A stretch of 64,000 nucleotides of DNA from Aquimarina pacifica (GCF_000520955.1 NZ_JACC01000030.1:17874-81873); one strand, 5' to 3'. Shown: positions 10,847-20,140, counted from the first letter of the stretch. Numbers and translations are program-made. The notes: generated by a model not told the origin, from the letters alone.

Positions 10847-11554
10847 ATGAATATGGAAGAATTTCAGCAAGTATTGCCTGTTAGTTCACTTACTGATGAC
10901 AAACGGGTTGCATTTTATAAAAAAACATATACCCATCTTGCTATGGCTGTATTACTGTTCGTAATTGTAGAATGGGTGTTTTTTCAGATAGAACCGATAG
11001 TAAATTTTGCATTCTCTATGACACAAGGTTGGCGATGGTTAGTAATGTTAGGAGGTTTTATGTTGGCTACTTCTTATGCTGAAAAAATGGCACATAAAAC
11101 ACATGATCTTAATAAACAATATCTGGGGTTACTTTTATATGTCGTTGCAGAAGCATTTATTTTTATTCCATTAATAGGAATGGCTATGATGATTGCAGAA
11201 AGTGGAGGAGCCAATATTTTAAATCAAGCAGCAATATTGACATTATCATTGTTTACAGGATTGTCAGCTATTGTATTAATAACCAAAAAGGATTTTTCTT
11301 TTCTAAAGTCCATACTAGCGATTGGTTTTTTTATCGCAATAGGCCTTATTGTTGCAGGAATGTTATTTGGTTTTAATTTAGGACTTTGGTTTAGTGTTGG
11401 TATGGTTGTATTAGCATCCGGATCAATTTTATATCAAACCTCTAATATGGTTCATAAATATGCAGAAGACCAATATGTAGGAGCATCTCTTGGTTTATTT
11501 GCTTCATTAATGTTATTATTCTGGTATATATTAAGTATACTTTCGAGAGAGTAG
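10847..11554 (+). CDS. Bax inhibitor-1/YccA family membrane protein
   Basis: A 235-residue integral membrane protein with about seven hydrophobic segments, of the usual length and order for the BI-1/TMBIM (UPF0005) family. Bacterial members such as BsYetJ conduct calcium in a pH-dependent way, while YccA modulates FtsH. Which applies here is not known. It is a single-gene unit. A degenerate -7 word (TATCTTTA) lies at 10812-10819 and a strong bidirectional terminator follows. Confidence 0.88.
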   Translation: MNMEEFQQVLPVSSLTDDKRVAFYKKTYTHLAMAVLLFVIVEWVFFQIEPIVNFAFSMTQGWRWLVMLGGFMLATSYAEKMAHKTHDLNKQYLGLLLYVVAEAFIFIPLIGMAMMIAESGGANILNQAAILTLSLFTGLSAIVLITKKDFSFLKSILAIGFFIAIGLIVAGMLFGFNLGLWFSVGMVVLASGSILYQTSNMVHKYAEDQYVGASLGLFASLMLLFWYILSILSRE

Positions 11555-11585
11555 TACCATCAAAAATAAATACCATAAAATTAAA

Positions 11586-11617
11586 AAAAGCAAGTTCTTA
11601 TATAAGAACTTGCTTTT
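11586..11617. terminator. Bidirectional terminator between convergent genes
   Basis: A perfect 15-bp inverted repeat (AAAAGCAAGTTCTTA at 11586-11600, its complement at 11603-11617) with a 2-nt loop and A/T runs on both sides. It lies between the ends of the BI-1 gene (+) and the VCBS gene (-) and can serve both. Confidence 0.88.
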
Positions 11618-11641
11618 CTGGTTTTAGAATATAAAAGAATA

Positions 11642-13396
11642 TTAGTTAAGAATTAACCTTTTGGTAACTGTTTCTTCTTTAGTGCTTATTTTGATGAAAT
11701 AGTTTCCCTTACGCAATTTAGATACATCAATTATCATTTCTTGGTTCTCATCAAAACTTTTTTTGAGTGCTTTCTGACCAGTACTATTTAATAAAGTTAC
11801 AAAAATAGGCGTTGACATCATAGGGGGCACAACAGCTATTTTTACCTGATTTTGGGCAGGGTTGGGGTAGGTAATAATTTTTACTTTTTTATTGGTAGAA
11901 ATACCTTTCTTTTTTTTTCGTTCTTTTAGTGTATAGAATTTATTCCCCTTTAAGTTTTTATACGTGTTTACGTTTCCCGAAGGCCAATAAATTATAAGTT
12001 TGTCAATCTTTTTTTGTTTTCCTAATCCAAAATGTGCTCTTAAGCTATTATGCCCCATAAATGAATTCGAGGCAGAGATTTCTCTTTTTTGCTTAATTAG
12101 TTTCCCTTTTATTCTTGTGTGTAGTTCTATTCGAGCCCCTAGTGATGCTTTATTAGAGTCATTACCAATAAGGGTGATATTTACAAAATTATTTCTCGTA
12201 TCCAAATCATTCCTGAATAATCCTTTTATACCTCTTCCTACTACAAAAAAATCTAAATCTCCATCATTATCATAATCTCCAATTGTTGCGCCCGTAGAGC
12301 TCCCTAAGGTTGCAGAATTAATAAGGTTGTCACCACTTTCTGTAAATGTACCATCTCCATTATTGACAAAGTATCCGCTACCAGTTGTACTTGACGCCGT
12401 TATTAACACATCCAAATCCCCATCATTATCAAAATCACCCCAAACATTTGATAAGTTTTGATCATTTGTATCGGTAAAGGGAGTTTCTGTTGGGATGTAG
12501 GTTCCCGATTTGTTGATGTAGAACTTATTTTCGGTACCAGAATAGTTAGTAAGACAGATATCTAAGTCTCCGTCATTATCATAGTCAATAGCATTATAAC
12601 ATTGTCCATCTTGTAATTCTTCTGCAAATGAAAGATCAGCAGTGGTTAACTTTTGAAATCCTTCTTGCCCTGTTTCTACCTGTAAGTTTTTGAATAGAAA
12701 ATCAGATTTGATCCCTGTAGGTCCAGCAGCAGGGCCGCTAGCAATAAACAAGTCTGTGTCCCCGTCCTCATCATAATCAATCCAATTAGATACGGTATAT
12801 GCTGCTTTAGTAGTAAGAAATTCATAAGGTTCTGTTACCTCTGAAAATGTACCATCGGCATTACCCCTAAATAGTCTATTAGGAAAACTTGAGCCCCCTA
12901 AGAAACCATCAGCAAAAGTGAGAATGACATCTACATAACTATCGTTATTAAAATCACACCATTGTGTACTCCAGGTTGCCGAATTAATACCGTTTAGAAT
13001 TGTATTAACTTCTGTAAATGTTCCTGTACCATCATTGCTATATATTCTTGTTTCTAGGGTAGAGGGAGCGGAAAATCTTGAGTATAATAGGTCAAGATCT
13101 CCATCGTTTTCATAATCTGCCCAGCTACATCCAACTAATGCAGTAGCAGTAGGAATTGAAGATGCACCATCGGCTATTCTGAAATTTCCATCTCCTAAAT
13201 TTTCATAAATAGTACCTCCGTAAAATAAATCAAGTTTGCTGTCATTATTTATGTCAGTCCATGAGGTTCCAAAGTAATTACCCCCTATCGATGGATCAGA
13301 AACAATAGGGTTAATACTATCTTTTATCAATGTAAATTGTTGTGAAAAAGAAGCTATGGTCAAAAAGTTAAAAAAGAATAAAAGTAAAGTTCTCAT
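11642..13396 (-). CDS. VCBS/FG-GAP repeat protein with ASPIC/UnbV and T9SS type A sorting domain
   Basis: A 584-residue secreted protein with a signal peptide (~1-20, ending SFSQQ). A series of FG-GAP/VCBS repeats follows, each with an Asp-rich calcium-type loop such as DYDNDGDLDI, forming a predicted beta-propeller (~30-410). Next is an ASPIC/UnbV domain (~415-490, FGLGKQKKIDKLIIYWPSG). The end (~505-584) is a T9SS type A sorting domain beginning YPNPAQN and ending KRLILN. Such proteins are exported by the type IX system and usually anchored at the surface. Binding partner unknown. Confidence 0.9.
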   Translation of the reverse strand: MRTLLLFFFNFLTIASFSQQFTLIKDSINPIVSDPSIGGNYFGTSWTDINNDSKLDLFYGGTIYENLGDGNFRIADGASSIPTATALVGCSWADYENDGDLDLLYSRFSAPSTLETRIYSNDGTGTFTEVNTILNGINSATWSTQWCDFNNDSYVDVILTFADGFLGGSSFPNRLFRGNADGTFSEVTEPYEFLTTKAAYTVSNWIDYDEDGDTDLFIASGPAAGPTGIKSDFLFKNLQVETGQEGFQKLTTADLSFAEELQDGQCYNAIDYDNDGDLDICLTNYSGTENKFYINKSGTYIPTETPFTDTNDQNLSNVWGDFDNDGDLDVLITASSTTGSGYFVNNGDGTFTESGDNLINSATLGSSTGATIGDYDNDGDLDFFVVGRGIKGLFRNDLDTRNNFVNITLIGNDSNKASLGARIELHTRIKGKLIKQKREISASNSFMGHNSLRAHFGLGKQKKIDKLIIYWPSGNVNTYKNLKGNKFYTLKERKKKKGISTNKKVKIITYPNPAQNQVKIAVVPPMMSTPIFVTLLNSTGQKALKKSFDENQEMIIDVSKLRKGNYFIKISTKEETVTKRLILN

Positions 13397-13479
13397 ACGC
13401 CCAGTTTTTAAAGAGTTATATCTCTAAATTTCCAAAAAACAGAAGGCTATAGGGTCAATAATTATAATTCTTTACCTTT

Positions 13480-14607
13480 TTAGAGGTTTTTGATGGTTTT
13501 GTTTTTCCTTTTATATTCTGAGGGTGTACAGTTATATTTATTTCTGAAAGCAGAATTAAATGTAGCTTTGTTATTAAATCCAACATCAAAATAAATGGTT
13601 TTAATACTGGTGTTAGAGTTTTCTAAAAGTAGTTTACTTGCTTCTTCGAGACGATATTCATTTATAAATTGATTAAAATTCTTTTTAGATTTTTCATTTA
13701 TTAATTTTGATAGTGTATGACTAGAAAACCCCATACTGTCGGCTAATTCTACCAAGCGAAGATCATTGTTCAAATAAGGTTTTTCGGTTTGTATATAGGA
13801 TAGTAATTGAGCATAAAATTCACTTTTTGTTGTATCCGTAAGTGTGGCTTCACTTTCTTTCTTTAAAAATAGATGAGATAATAATTCCCCATTAAAAATA
13901 GAAGGTTCTTTGTATACCATATATCCAATACTATAGATCGCTATTGTCATAGAAAAAGAAATGGCATAATCCCAATGAATTGTAAAGAATGAAAATTGTA
14001 TTAATATATAGTAACTTGCATACGCAATGGTGAAAATTAAAAATAGATTAATAAGTAAAGAGGTCCATTTTTTTCGAATACTTTCGTACTCTGTTGGTTC
14101 ATTATTTTTATGATAACGTATATAGTCCTTTGTAACTATTAAATAGATGAGTAATGAGAGAATAGCCAGCCACGGAGAGCGCATTGATTTATACATATAG
14201 ATAGAAAGCCCTTCTTCTACACTTTCAAAATTTCGAAAACCTTCTGAAACAATTAGATAGTATGCGTTTATTATAAAAGATATACTTGGCGTAAGAAAGT
14301 GATACCATCGTATTTTAAAGTTTTTACTATAAAATTTGGTGATATAACTATAAAGAAGAGGCCCGAAAGCTAGATACCAACTAGTGTCAAAAAAATAAGC
14401 GTAAGGGTATTTTATTTTATAATTGGTCCAAAAAAAGACATATTGTAGCAGTATAAAAGAAAATCCTAGAATCAATAAAACGATAGGTAGATTATTAACT
14501 CTTCCTGCCTTATGAGTAACCAGAATACTACTTAAAAAGAACCCGAGGGAACTTGCAATTAGAAAAATGGATGTCCATGTATCAAAAGAAGGAATAGGAG
14601 TATCCAT
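13480..14607 (-). CDS. Membrane-anchored AraC-family transcriptional regulator
   Basis: A 375-residue protein with about seven predicted membrane helices in residues ~10-235 and a C-terminal AraC/XylS double helix-turn-helix domain (~275-370; first HTH LVELADSMGFSSHTLSKLIN, second around IYFDVGFNNKATFNSAFR, then the usual TPSEYK). This 7TM-AraC layout is common in Flavobacteriia, with few members studied. It starts 11 bp after the rpe stop codon, so it is probably cotranscribed with rpe. Ligand and targets are unknown. Confidence 0.9.
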   Translation of the reverse strand: MDTPIPSFDTWTSIFLIASSLGFFLSSILVTHKAGRVNNLPIVLLILGFSFILLQYVFFWTNYKIKYPYAYFFDTSWYLAFGPLLYSYITKFYSKNFKIRWYHFLTPSISFIINAYYLIVSEGFRNFESVEEGLSIYMYKSMRSPWLAILSLLIYLIVTKDYIRYHKNNEPTEYESIRKKWTSLLINLFLIFTIAYASYYILIQFSFFTIHWDYAISFSMTIAIYSIGYMVYKEPSIFNGELLSHLFLKKESEATLTDTTKSEFYAQLLSYIQTEKPYLNNDLRLVELADSMGFSSHTLSKLINEKSKKNFNQFINEYRLEEASKLLLENSNTSIKTIYFDVGFNNKATFNSAFRNKYNCTPSEYKRKNKTIKNL

Positions 14608-14618
14608 GCCTAAAACGT

Positions 14619-15281
14619 CTATAGTTTTATAATCTCTTTAAGTTCTTTAATCGTTTGTGTTGGGTTTTCGCTTTTGAAAACGAAACTACCCGCTACTAGA
14701 ACATCTGCACCCGCTTCGATAAGTTCTTTTGCATTTTTATTGGTAACTCCACCATCAATTTCTATGCTTGTTTGTGCATTATTTCTTGTGATTATTTCTC
14801 GAAGTTGTTTTACTTTTTTGTAAGTGTTTTCTATAAATGATTGACCTCCAAACCCAGGGTTGACACTCATAACACATACAAGGTCAATATCATTGATAAT
14901 ATCTTCAAGTACTGTGACATTGGTATGTGGATTTAGGGCAACACCAGCTTTCATTCCGTTAGCTTTTATAGCTTGTAATGTTCTGTGCAAGTGTGTACAC
15001 GCCTCATAATGTACTGTCAGAATATTGCTTCCAAGATCAGCGAAGGTTTTTATGTATCGATCCGGATCAACAATCATAAGATGCACATCAATTGTTTTGG
15101 TAGCATGCTTTACAATGTCCCGTAAAACGGGCATTCCGAAAGAAATATTCGGAACAAAAACTCCATCCATAATATCAATATGAAACCAATCAGCCTCACT
15201 GTTATTAATCATTTCTACATCTCTCTGTAAATTAGCAAAATCTGCTGCTAATACCGAAGGAGCAATACGTTTTGAAGCCAT
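14619..15281 (-). CDS. rpe: Ribulose-phosphate 3-epimerase
   Basis: Interconverts ribulose 5-phosphate and xylulose 5-phosphate in the pentose phosphate pathway. The 220-residue TIM-barrel protein shows all family motifs: IAPSVLAADFANL, HIDIMDGVFVPNISFG, HLMI, VNPGFGGQSF and EIDGGV. The frame can be extended to a TTG at 15302, but that codon lies inside a -7 promoter word (15300-15307), so ATG at 15281 is chosen. The AraC-type gene follows closely. Confidence 0.96.
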   Translation of the reverse strand: MASKRIAPSVLAADFANLQRDVEMINNSEADWFHIDIMDGVFVPNISFGMPVLRDIVKHATKTIDVHLMIVDPDRYIKTFADLGSNILTVHYEACTHLHRTLQAIKANGMKAGVALNPHTNVTVLEDIINDIDLVCVMSVNPGFGGQSFIENTYKKVKQLREIITRNNAQTSIEIDGGVTNKNAKELIEAGADVLVAGSFVFKSENPTQTIKELKEIIKL

Positions 15282-15299
15282 ATAATATATTATTTGTGG

Positions 15300-15307
15300 C
15301 AAAAATA
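15300..15307 (-). promoter_or_regulatory. Promoter -7 element of rpe (TATTTTTG)
   Basis: Exact match to the Bacteroidota -7 consensus TAnnTTTG on the minus strand, 19 nt before the rpe ATG. It rules out the upstream TTG as a start and gives rpe its own promoter, separate from the BLUF gene upstream. Confidence 0.75.
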
Positions 15308-15330
15308 CTATTTAAGTTTTGAATAGTATA

Positions 15331-15732
15331 TTAAGGATGAGACATAAATTTTTGAAGAAGGTAATAGGTGCTTTTATAATGCTCCGCTTGATCATTTTGT
15401 TTTATAAGATTCTCGGGTATTTGTATAGGTTGATCCCCTAATCTGGTTGTGAATGAAGAATTATATTTGAAGAACGAAGAAGTGTCAATTTCTTTATCCA
15501 ACATTTTGATTATGTCATAGTGCCTCGAATCTTTTTTTATTTTTTCGAATAGGACCAAAATAGTTTCTTCATCACCTTCTAAAATCTGAAAAAAATTTCC
15601 GTTAGAATACATTAATATCCCTGTGATACTATTTTTATTATTAAATTCTTCAACAAAATTAAATAACTCTTTTATATCAGAATTCGATAAACTCTTACTA
15701 GCAGTGCTAACGTAGCTAATGATATGATTCAT
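15331..15732 (-). CDS. Short BLUF-domain photoreceptor, copy 1
   Basis: A 133-residue stand-alone BLUF domain, which senses blue light through bound FAD. The flavin-contacting residues are present with the spacing of AppA and PixD: Y7, N31 and Q49 (ITGILMYSNGNFFQILEG). RH at 70-71 is also conserved. The positions that are usually Trp and Met on strand beta-5 (W91/M93 in PixD) are Y90 and S92 here. There is no effector domain, so output must go through a partner protein, as for cyanobacterial PixD. I count 61 of the first 80 residues identical to the second copy at 15984-16394; the C-terminal tails differ. Confidence 0.92.
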   Translation of the reverse strand: MNHIISYVSTASKSLSNSDIKELFNFVEEFNNKNSITGILMYSNGNFFQILEGDEETILVLFEKIKKDSRHYDIIKMLDKEIDTSSFFKYNSSFTTRLGDQPIQIPENLIKQNDQAEHYKSTYYLLQKFMSHP

Positions 15733-15764
15733 GTTAATAGTATCTAACAGTTCTGAGGTATAAT

Positions 15765-15772
15765 CGAAGATA
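15765..15772 (-). promoter_or_regulatory. Probable promoter -7 element of BLUF copy 1 (TATCTTCG)
   Basis: One mismatch to TAnnTTTG, 32 nt before the start codon. The flanking words TTCGTA and TATACC recur at the matching place before copy 2, which supports a functional and duplicated promoter. Confidence 0.5.
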
Positions 15773-15983
15773 CGAATTTTGATACCATTCTAATAAAATT
15801 ATGGATTTAGAATACTTTTATAATACCGTAAAAGTTGTTTTTATTTCAAAAAAGAAAGAAATATTATTTAGTTCTAGAAAACTGACTCATTTACTCATTA
15901 TATTATATCATATTATAAGTCGATAGCATTTATTATTAAAGGTTTAGTCTAATACGCTGTTAATTCTTGTAGATGAGAGGTAG

Positions 15984-16394
15984 TTAAGCAATTTGAAGAA
16001 ATTTTTGAACAATATAAGAGGTACTTTGATAGTGTTCGGCATTTTTTTCTTTCTCTTTTTGTAAAAACATATTTAAGTCTTGGTTGTACGGGTTATTAGA
16101 TAATATTGTAATAAACGATGAGCCATATGTAGAGAAAGACGGAACCTCGATTTGTTTATCTAACATTTTGATAATATTATAATGTCTAGGGTCTTTTTTT
16201 ATTTTTTCAAATAGCAGCAAAACCTTTTCTTTATCACCTTCTAAAATCTGAAAAAAATTTCCATCAGAATACATTAATATCCCTGTGATATTAGATTCGA
16301 TATTAAATTTTTCTACAAAACTAAATAGCTCCTGTATATTAGAATTTGTTAGGTTCGAACTGGCTGTACTTACGTAACTAATTATATGTCTCAT
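15984..16394 (-). CDS. Short BLUF-domain photoreceptor, copy 2
   Basis: A 136-residue stand-alone BLUF domain paralogous to the gene at 15331-15732. It keeps Y7, N31 and Q49 and again has Y90 and S92 in place of the usual Trp and Met. The tail after residue ~95 is longer and more charged (FLQKEKEKNAEHY). Both tails end in a similar YxxxxYxxQKF pattern, so this may be the partner-binding part. The 250-bp gap between copies and two separate promoter-like sequences suggest independent transcription. Confidence 0.92.
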   Translation of the reverse strand: MRHIISYVSTASSNLTNSNIQELFSFVEKFNIESNITGILMYSDGNFFQILEGDKEKVLLLFEKIKKDPRHYNIIKMLDKQIEVPSFSTYGSSFITILSNNPYNQDLNMFLQKEKEKNAEHYQSTSYIVQKFLQIA

Positions 16395-16429
16395 GGTACT
16401 AGTGGTCTCTAAAAGTTTTGGGGTATATT

Positions 16430-16437
16430 CTAAGGTA
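16430..16437 (-). promoter_or_regulatory. Probable promoter -7 element of BLUF copy 2 (TACCTTAG)
   Basis: One mismatch to TAnnTTTG at 35 nt before the start codon, within a block similar to the upstream region of copy 1 (TTCGTA before, TATACC after). Confidence 0.45.
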
Positions 16438-16511
16438 CGAATTTTAGAGTAATTTTGGTAGAAATATGATTGATTTGGGTGGTTTTTTATTTAAAATATA
16501 TTAATTCAAAA

Positions 16512-16541
16512 CAAAAAAACCACCGGTAATCAGCCGGTGGT
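16512..16541 (-). terminator. Intrinsic terminator of rpoD
   Basis: On the minus strand, ACCACCGG, a 7-nt loop and CCGGTGGT are followed by a run of T. It begins 65 bp after the rpoD stop. Confidence 0.9.
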
Positions 16542-16606
16542 CATTCATCAATCAAAAAACGAACAGTTATGTTATAAAACTGTTTGTAATTGTAATTCAG
16601 GATTTT

Positions 16607-17470
16607 CTATCCCAAATAGGTTTTTAGTATTTTACTTCTAGAAGTATGTTTTAATCTTCTTATTGCTTTCTCTTTAATTTGTCTAACACGTTCACGTGTT
16701 AGGTCAAAAGTTTCTCCTATTTCTTCGAGTGTCATTGGGTGTTGGTCACCAAGACCAAAATATAATCTAATAACATCTGCTTCTCTAGGAGTAAGTGTTT
16801 CTAACGCACGTTCTATCTCAGTACGCAATGATTCGTGTAATAATGTTTTATCTGGGTTGGGAGACTCACCAGAATTTAATACATCATAAAGGTTCGAATC
16901 CTCTCCTTCTACAAGTGGAGCATCCATACTTACATGACGTCCAGAGTTTTTCATTGACTCTTTTACGTCATTAATAGTCATATCTAATTCTTTAGCAATC
17001 TCTTCGGCACTTGGTGGTCGCTCATGAGATTGTTCTAAGAAAGCATATGTTTTATTAATTTTATTAATCGATCCGATTTTATTCAAAGGAAGACGAACAA
17101 TACGCGATTGCTCTGCTAATGCCTGTAGTATTGACTGACGAATCCACCAAACGGCATAAGAAATAAACTTAAATCCACGTGTTTCATCAAAACGTTTTGC
17201 AGCTTTTATTAATCCTAAATTCCCTTCATTAATTAGATCAGGAAGTGTAAGTCCTTGATTCTGATATTGTTTTGCAACAGATACCACAAATCGAAGATTT
17301 GCTTTTGTTAATTTTTCAAGAGCTCTCTCATCACCCGCTTTTATTCTTTGGGCTAATTCTACTTCTTCATCTGCAGTAATAAGGTCTACTTTTCCTATTT
17401 CTTGCAAATACTTATCCAGCGATGCAGTTTCACGATTCGTTACCTGCTTCGTAATTTTAAGTTGTCTCAT
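16607..17470 (-). CDS. rpoD: Primary RNA polymerase sigma factor
   Basis: The 287-residue housekeeping sigma-70 of the Bacteroidota type, which lacks the long region 1.1 of proteobacterial RpoD. Region 1.2 begins around [11 protein letters not shown]. Region 2 (~75-140) contains [20 protein letters not shown] and [15 protein letters not shown]. Region 3 follows, and region 4 (~235-285) has [26 protein letters not shown]. It recognises the unusual Bacteroidota -33/-7 promoters seen in this window. It is a monocistronic unit with its own terminator. Unusually for this phylum it is preceded by a full Shine-Dalgarno sequence. Confidence 0.97.
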   Translation of the reverse strand: MRQLKITKQVTNRETASLDKYLQEIGKVDLITADEEVELAQRIKAGDERALEKLTKANLRFVVSVAKQYQNQGLTLPDLINEGNLGLIKAAKRFDETRGFKFISYAVWWIRQSILQALAEQSRIVRLPLNKIGSINKINKTYAFLEQSHERPPSAEEIAKELDMTINDVKESMKNSGRHVSMDAPLVEGEDSNLYDVLNSGESPNPDKTLLHESLRTEIERALETLTPREADVIRLYFGLGDQHPMTLEEIGETFDLTRERVRQIKEKAIRRLKHTSRSKILKTYLG

Positions 17471-17477
17471 TCTATGT

Positions 17478-17483
17478 CTCCTT
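17478..17483 (-). promoter_or_regulatory. Canonical Shine-Dalgarno (AAGGAG) before rpoD
   Basis: AAGGAG on the minus strand, 7 nt before the rpoD ATG, is an ideal ribosome-binding site. Other genes in the window lack one or have only weak purine runs. This confirms the rpoD start and hints at special translational control. Confidence 0.8.
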
Positions 17484-17642
17484 GAAATTTAATTAATGAA
17501 TACTTTAGGGCTTCATTTAATTATACGTTATATGTTATAAAAATGTTACAAAAAGGTTGTGTTATTTCTTTTTTTAGGTTGTAATGCCTTGTAAATAGGT
17601 TGTTTTGCCCGTTTTTTTAATAAATAAAAAAAGAAGTATAGA

Positions 17643-17679
17643 TAAAAAAGCATCGATAAAATAAGTTTTATCGATGCTT
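17643..17679 (-). terminator. Intrinsic terminator of pnp
   Basis: A perfect 14-bp inverted repeat (17648-17661 and 17666-17679, containing GCATCGAT) with a 4-nt loop, followed on the minus strand by further T residues. It lies 65 bp after the pnp stop. Confidence 0.88.
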
Positions 17680-17743
17680 ATTGTACGTTTCTATGTTTTA
17701 TCGAGATAAACATAGATACATATTTTTATTTGGTTGTAAGAAA

Positions 17744-19939
17744 TTAACTTTCCTTTTTACTTGGTCTAGGTTTTCTTTCGTCCCGTTCTCTTGGTTTTCC
17801 TGAACCTTCTGGTCTTGGAGGTCTAGGTAACAGAGCTTTTCTTGAAACTTTTTCTTTACGAGTTCTAGAGTCAATACCAAAGTATTTTACATCAAATACA
17901 TCTCCCATGTTTACAACGTCGCTCACATTTTCAGTACGTTCCCATGCTAATTCAGATACATGAAGAAGCACCTCGTTTCCTGGAGCCTCCATATATTCTA
18001 CAACAGCTCCAAAGTCAAGCATTTTGATAACTTTAACCTCATATACACTGCCAACTTGTGGCTTGAATAGTAAAGAATCTATTTTTGCTAATACAGCATC
18101 AATACCCTCTTGACTTGTTCCAAGAATTTCTACATTTCCTTCTTCAGTTACAGGATCCTCATTAATTACGATTGTAGTACTTGTTGTCTTCTGTAATTCC
18201 TGAATTACTTTTCCACCAGGACCAATAAGGGCACCAATAAATTCTCCAGGAATAACTCTGGTTACCATTTTAGGAGCATGTGATTTAACATCTGCATTCG
18301 GAGCCGAAATAGTATCAGTAAGTTTTTCTAAAATATGAAGACGTCCATCACGTGCTTGTTTTAATGCATTGACTAAAATCTCATAGCTTAACCCTTTTAC
18401 TTTGATATCCATTTGACACGCAGTAATTCCGTCAGAGGTTCCTGTTACTTTAAAATCCATATCACCTAAGTGATCTTCATCACCTAAGATATCAGATAAT
18501 ACAGCATATTTTCCAGAATCTGCATCAGAAATAAGTCCCATTGCAATACCCGAAACTGGTTTTTTCATTTGAACACCAGCATCCATTAATGCCATTGTTC
18601 CAGAACAAACTGTTGCCATAGAAGAAGAACCGTTTGATTCTAATACTTCAGAAACGACACGTACTGTATAAGGACAATCTTCTGGGATCATACCTTTTAG
18701 TGCTCGTTGTGCTAAATTACCATGACCAACTTCTCTACGTGACGTTCCTCTTATAGGACGTGCTTCTCCAGTACAGAAAGGAGGAAAGTTGTAATGAAGA
18801 TAAAATGTCTCTTCACCTTCAAAAGAAGGCATGTCTATTTGATTAGCTTCTCTTGAAGTTCCTAATGTAACGGTTGCTAATGCTTGCGTTTCTCCTCTGG
18901 TAAAAATAGAAGATCCATGGGTAGAAGGTAAGTAATCTACTTCACACCAGATCGGACGAATATCCGTTGTTTTTCTTCCGTCTAAACGTAATCCTTCATT
19001 AAGTGTAAGATCGCGAACGGCGGCTTTTTCAGCTTTACTGTAATATTTTGAAATTAAACCACCAAAATCTTCGATTTCTTCTTCAGAAAAGGTGCTGATT
19101 ATTTCTTCTTTTATTTCAGAAAAGGCTAATCCTCTTTCTTTTTTTGATGAACCTTGTTTTGCTACAGCATATACTTTATCATATGCTAGGTCATGAATTT
19201 TCTTTTCTAAATCTTCGTCATTTCTTTCAGGATCGTATTCTCTAACTTCTTTTTTTCCGAAAGCTTCAGCCAATTTTACCTGAGCAGCACATTGTACTTT
19301 AATCGCTTCATGGGCAAATTTTATAGCTTCAGTCATTTCTTCTTCAGAAATTTCATCCATTTCACCTTCTACCATCATTACTGAGTCTGCAGAGGCACCA
19401 ATCATCATATCAATATCAGATTCTAGTAACTGTGCTCTAGTAGGGTTAATGATAAATTCACCATGTACTCTACCAACTCTTACTTCAGAAATAGCACATT
19501 CAAAAGGAAAATCAGATAATTGTATTGCGGCAGATGCAGCTAGTCCAGCCATTGCATCAGGCATTACATCATCATCATGAGACATTAATTGTATCATGAC
19601 CTGAGTTTCAGAGTGATAATCTTTTGGGAATAAAGGTCTTAATACTCTGTCTACTAGTCTCATGGTTAATACTTCACCATCACTAGGTCTTGCTTCTCTT
19701 TTGAAAAAACCACCAGGGTATCTACCTGCTGCTGCGAATTTTTCGCGATAATCAACGGTAAGTGGTAAGAAATCTACATCACTCTGTTTGTAATTAGATA
19801 CAACGGTACAGAGTAGCATACATTTTCCTGATTGAACAACTACAGAGCCATGTGCCTGTTTTGCTAATTTTCCGGTTTCGATAGAAATTTCTCTACCATC
19901 ACCAAGGTCTATGACCTCTTTATAAACTTTTGGAATCAT
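17744..19939 (-). CDS. pnp: Polynucleotide phosphorylase
   Basis: A 3'-5' exoribonuclease using phosphate. The 731-residue protein has the full domain order: RNase PH-1 (~5-145), alpha-helical linker, RNase PH-2 (~310-545), a KH domain (~560-620, with the GXXG loop in LIGPGGKVI) and an S1 domain (~625-695, [19 protein letters not shown]). A short basic tail rich in Arg, Pro and Lys follows. It lies downstream of rpsO in the conserved rpsO-pnp order, but a terminator separates them. The leader contains a foldable structure at 19998-20057. Confidence 0.97.
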   Translation of the reverse strand: MIPKVYKEVIDLGDGREISIETGKLAKQAHGSVVVQSGKCMLLCTVVSNYKQSDVDFLPLTVDYREKFAAAGRYPGGFFKREARPSDGEVLTMRLVDRVLRPLFPKDYHSETQVMIQLMSHDDDVMPDAMAGLAASAAIQLSDFPFECAISEVRVGRVHGEFIINPTRAQLLESDIDMMIGASADSVMMVEGEMDEISEEEMTEAIKFAHEAIKVQCAAQVKLAEAFGKKEVREYDPERNDEDLEKKIHDLAYDKVYAVAKQGSSKKERGLAFSEIKEEIISTFSEEEIEDFGGLISKYYSKAEKAAVRDLTLNEGLRLDGRKTTDIRPIWCEVDYLPSTHGSSIFTRGETQALATVTLGTSREANQIDMPSFEGEETFYLHYNFPPFCTGEARPIRGTSRREVGHGNLAQRALKGMIPEDCPYTVRVVSEVLESNGSSSMATVCSGTMALMDAGVQMKKPVSGIAMGLISDADSGKYAVLSDILGDEDHLGDMDFKVTGTSDGITACQMDIKVKGLSYEILVNALKQARDGRLHILEKLTDTISAPNADVKSHAPKMVTRVIPGEFIGALIGPGGKVIQELQKTTSTTIVINEDPVTEEGNVEILGTSQEGIDAVLAKIDSLLFKPQVGSVYEVKVIKMLDFGAVVEYMEAPGNEVLLHVSELAWERTENVSDVVNMGDVFDVKYFGIDSRTRKEKVSRKALLPRPPRPEGSGKPRERDERKPRPSKKES

Positions 19940-19997
19940 ATTTTTTCTGATTCTAACATATAATACATATCGTAAACGTACTATATGTTTAATTAAA

Positions 19998-20057
19998 CAT
20001 TGGTTTCCGTCTAACTCGGACGGACAAGGTTGTGTTGTTGTAGTTGCGCGACCAATG
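19998..20057 (-). promoter_or_regulatory. Predicted folded leader of pnp mRNA
   Basis: A 7-bp outer stem (CATTGGT at 19998-20004 with ACCAATG at 20051-20057) encloses an inner hairpin (TCCGTC at 20006-20011, GACGGA at 20019-20024). It lies 58 bp before the pnp start in a segment that is GC-richer than its surroundings. In E. coli, pnp is autoregulated through an RNase III-cleaved leader stem. A similar role here is inference. The transcription start was not located. Confidence 0.4.
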
Positions 20058-20140
20058 AAAAACTAAGGCGTTCATTTTTTCCTAATTAAAAGGTCAAAAT
20101 GTTTTTATTAAAAATCTACTGAGTAGACTTCTGTGTAATT

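Noticed and set aside
15282..15302. Longer rpe from TTG at 15302
   Set aside because: The TTG is part of the rpe promoter -7 word, and the family start fits ATG at 15281.
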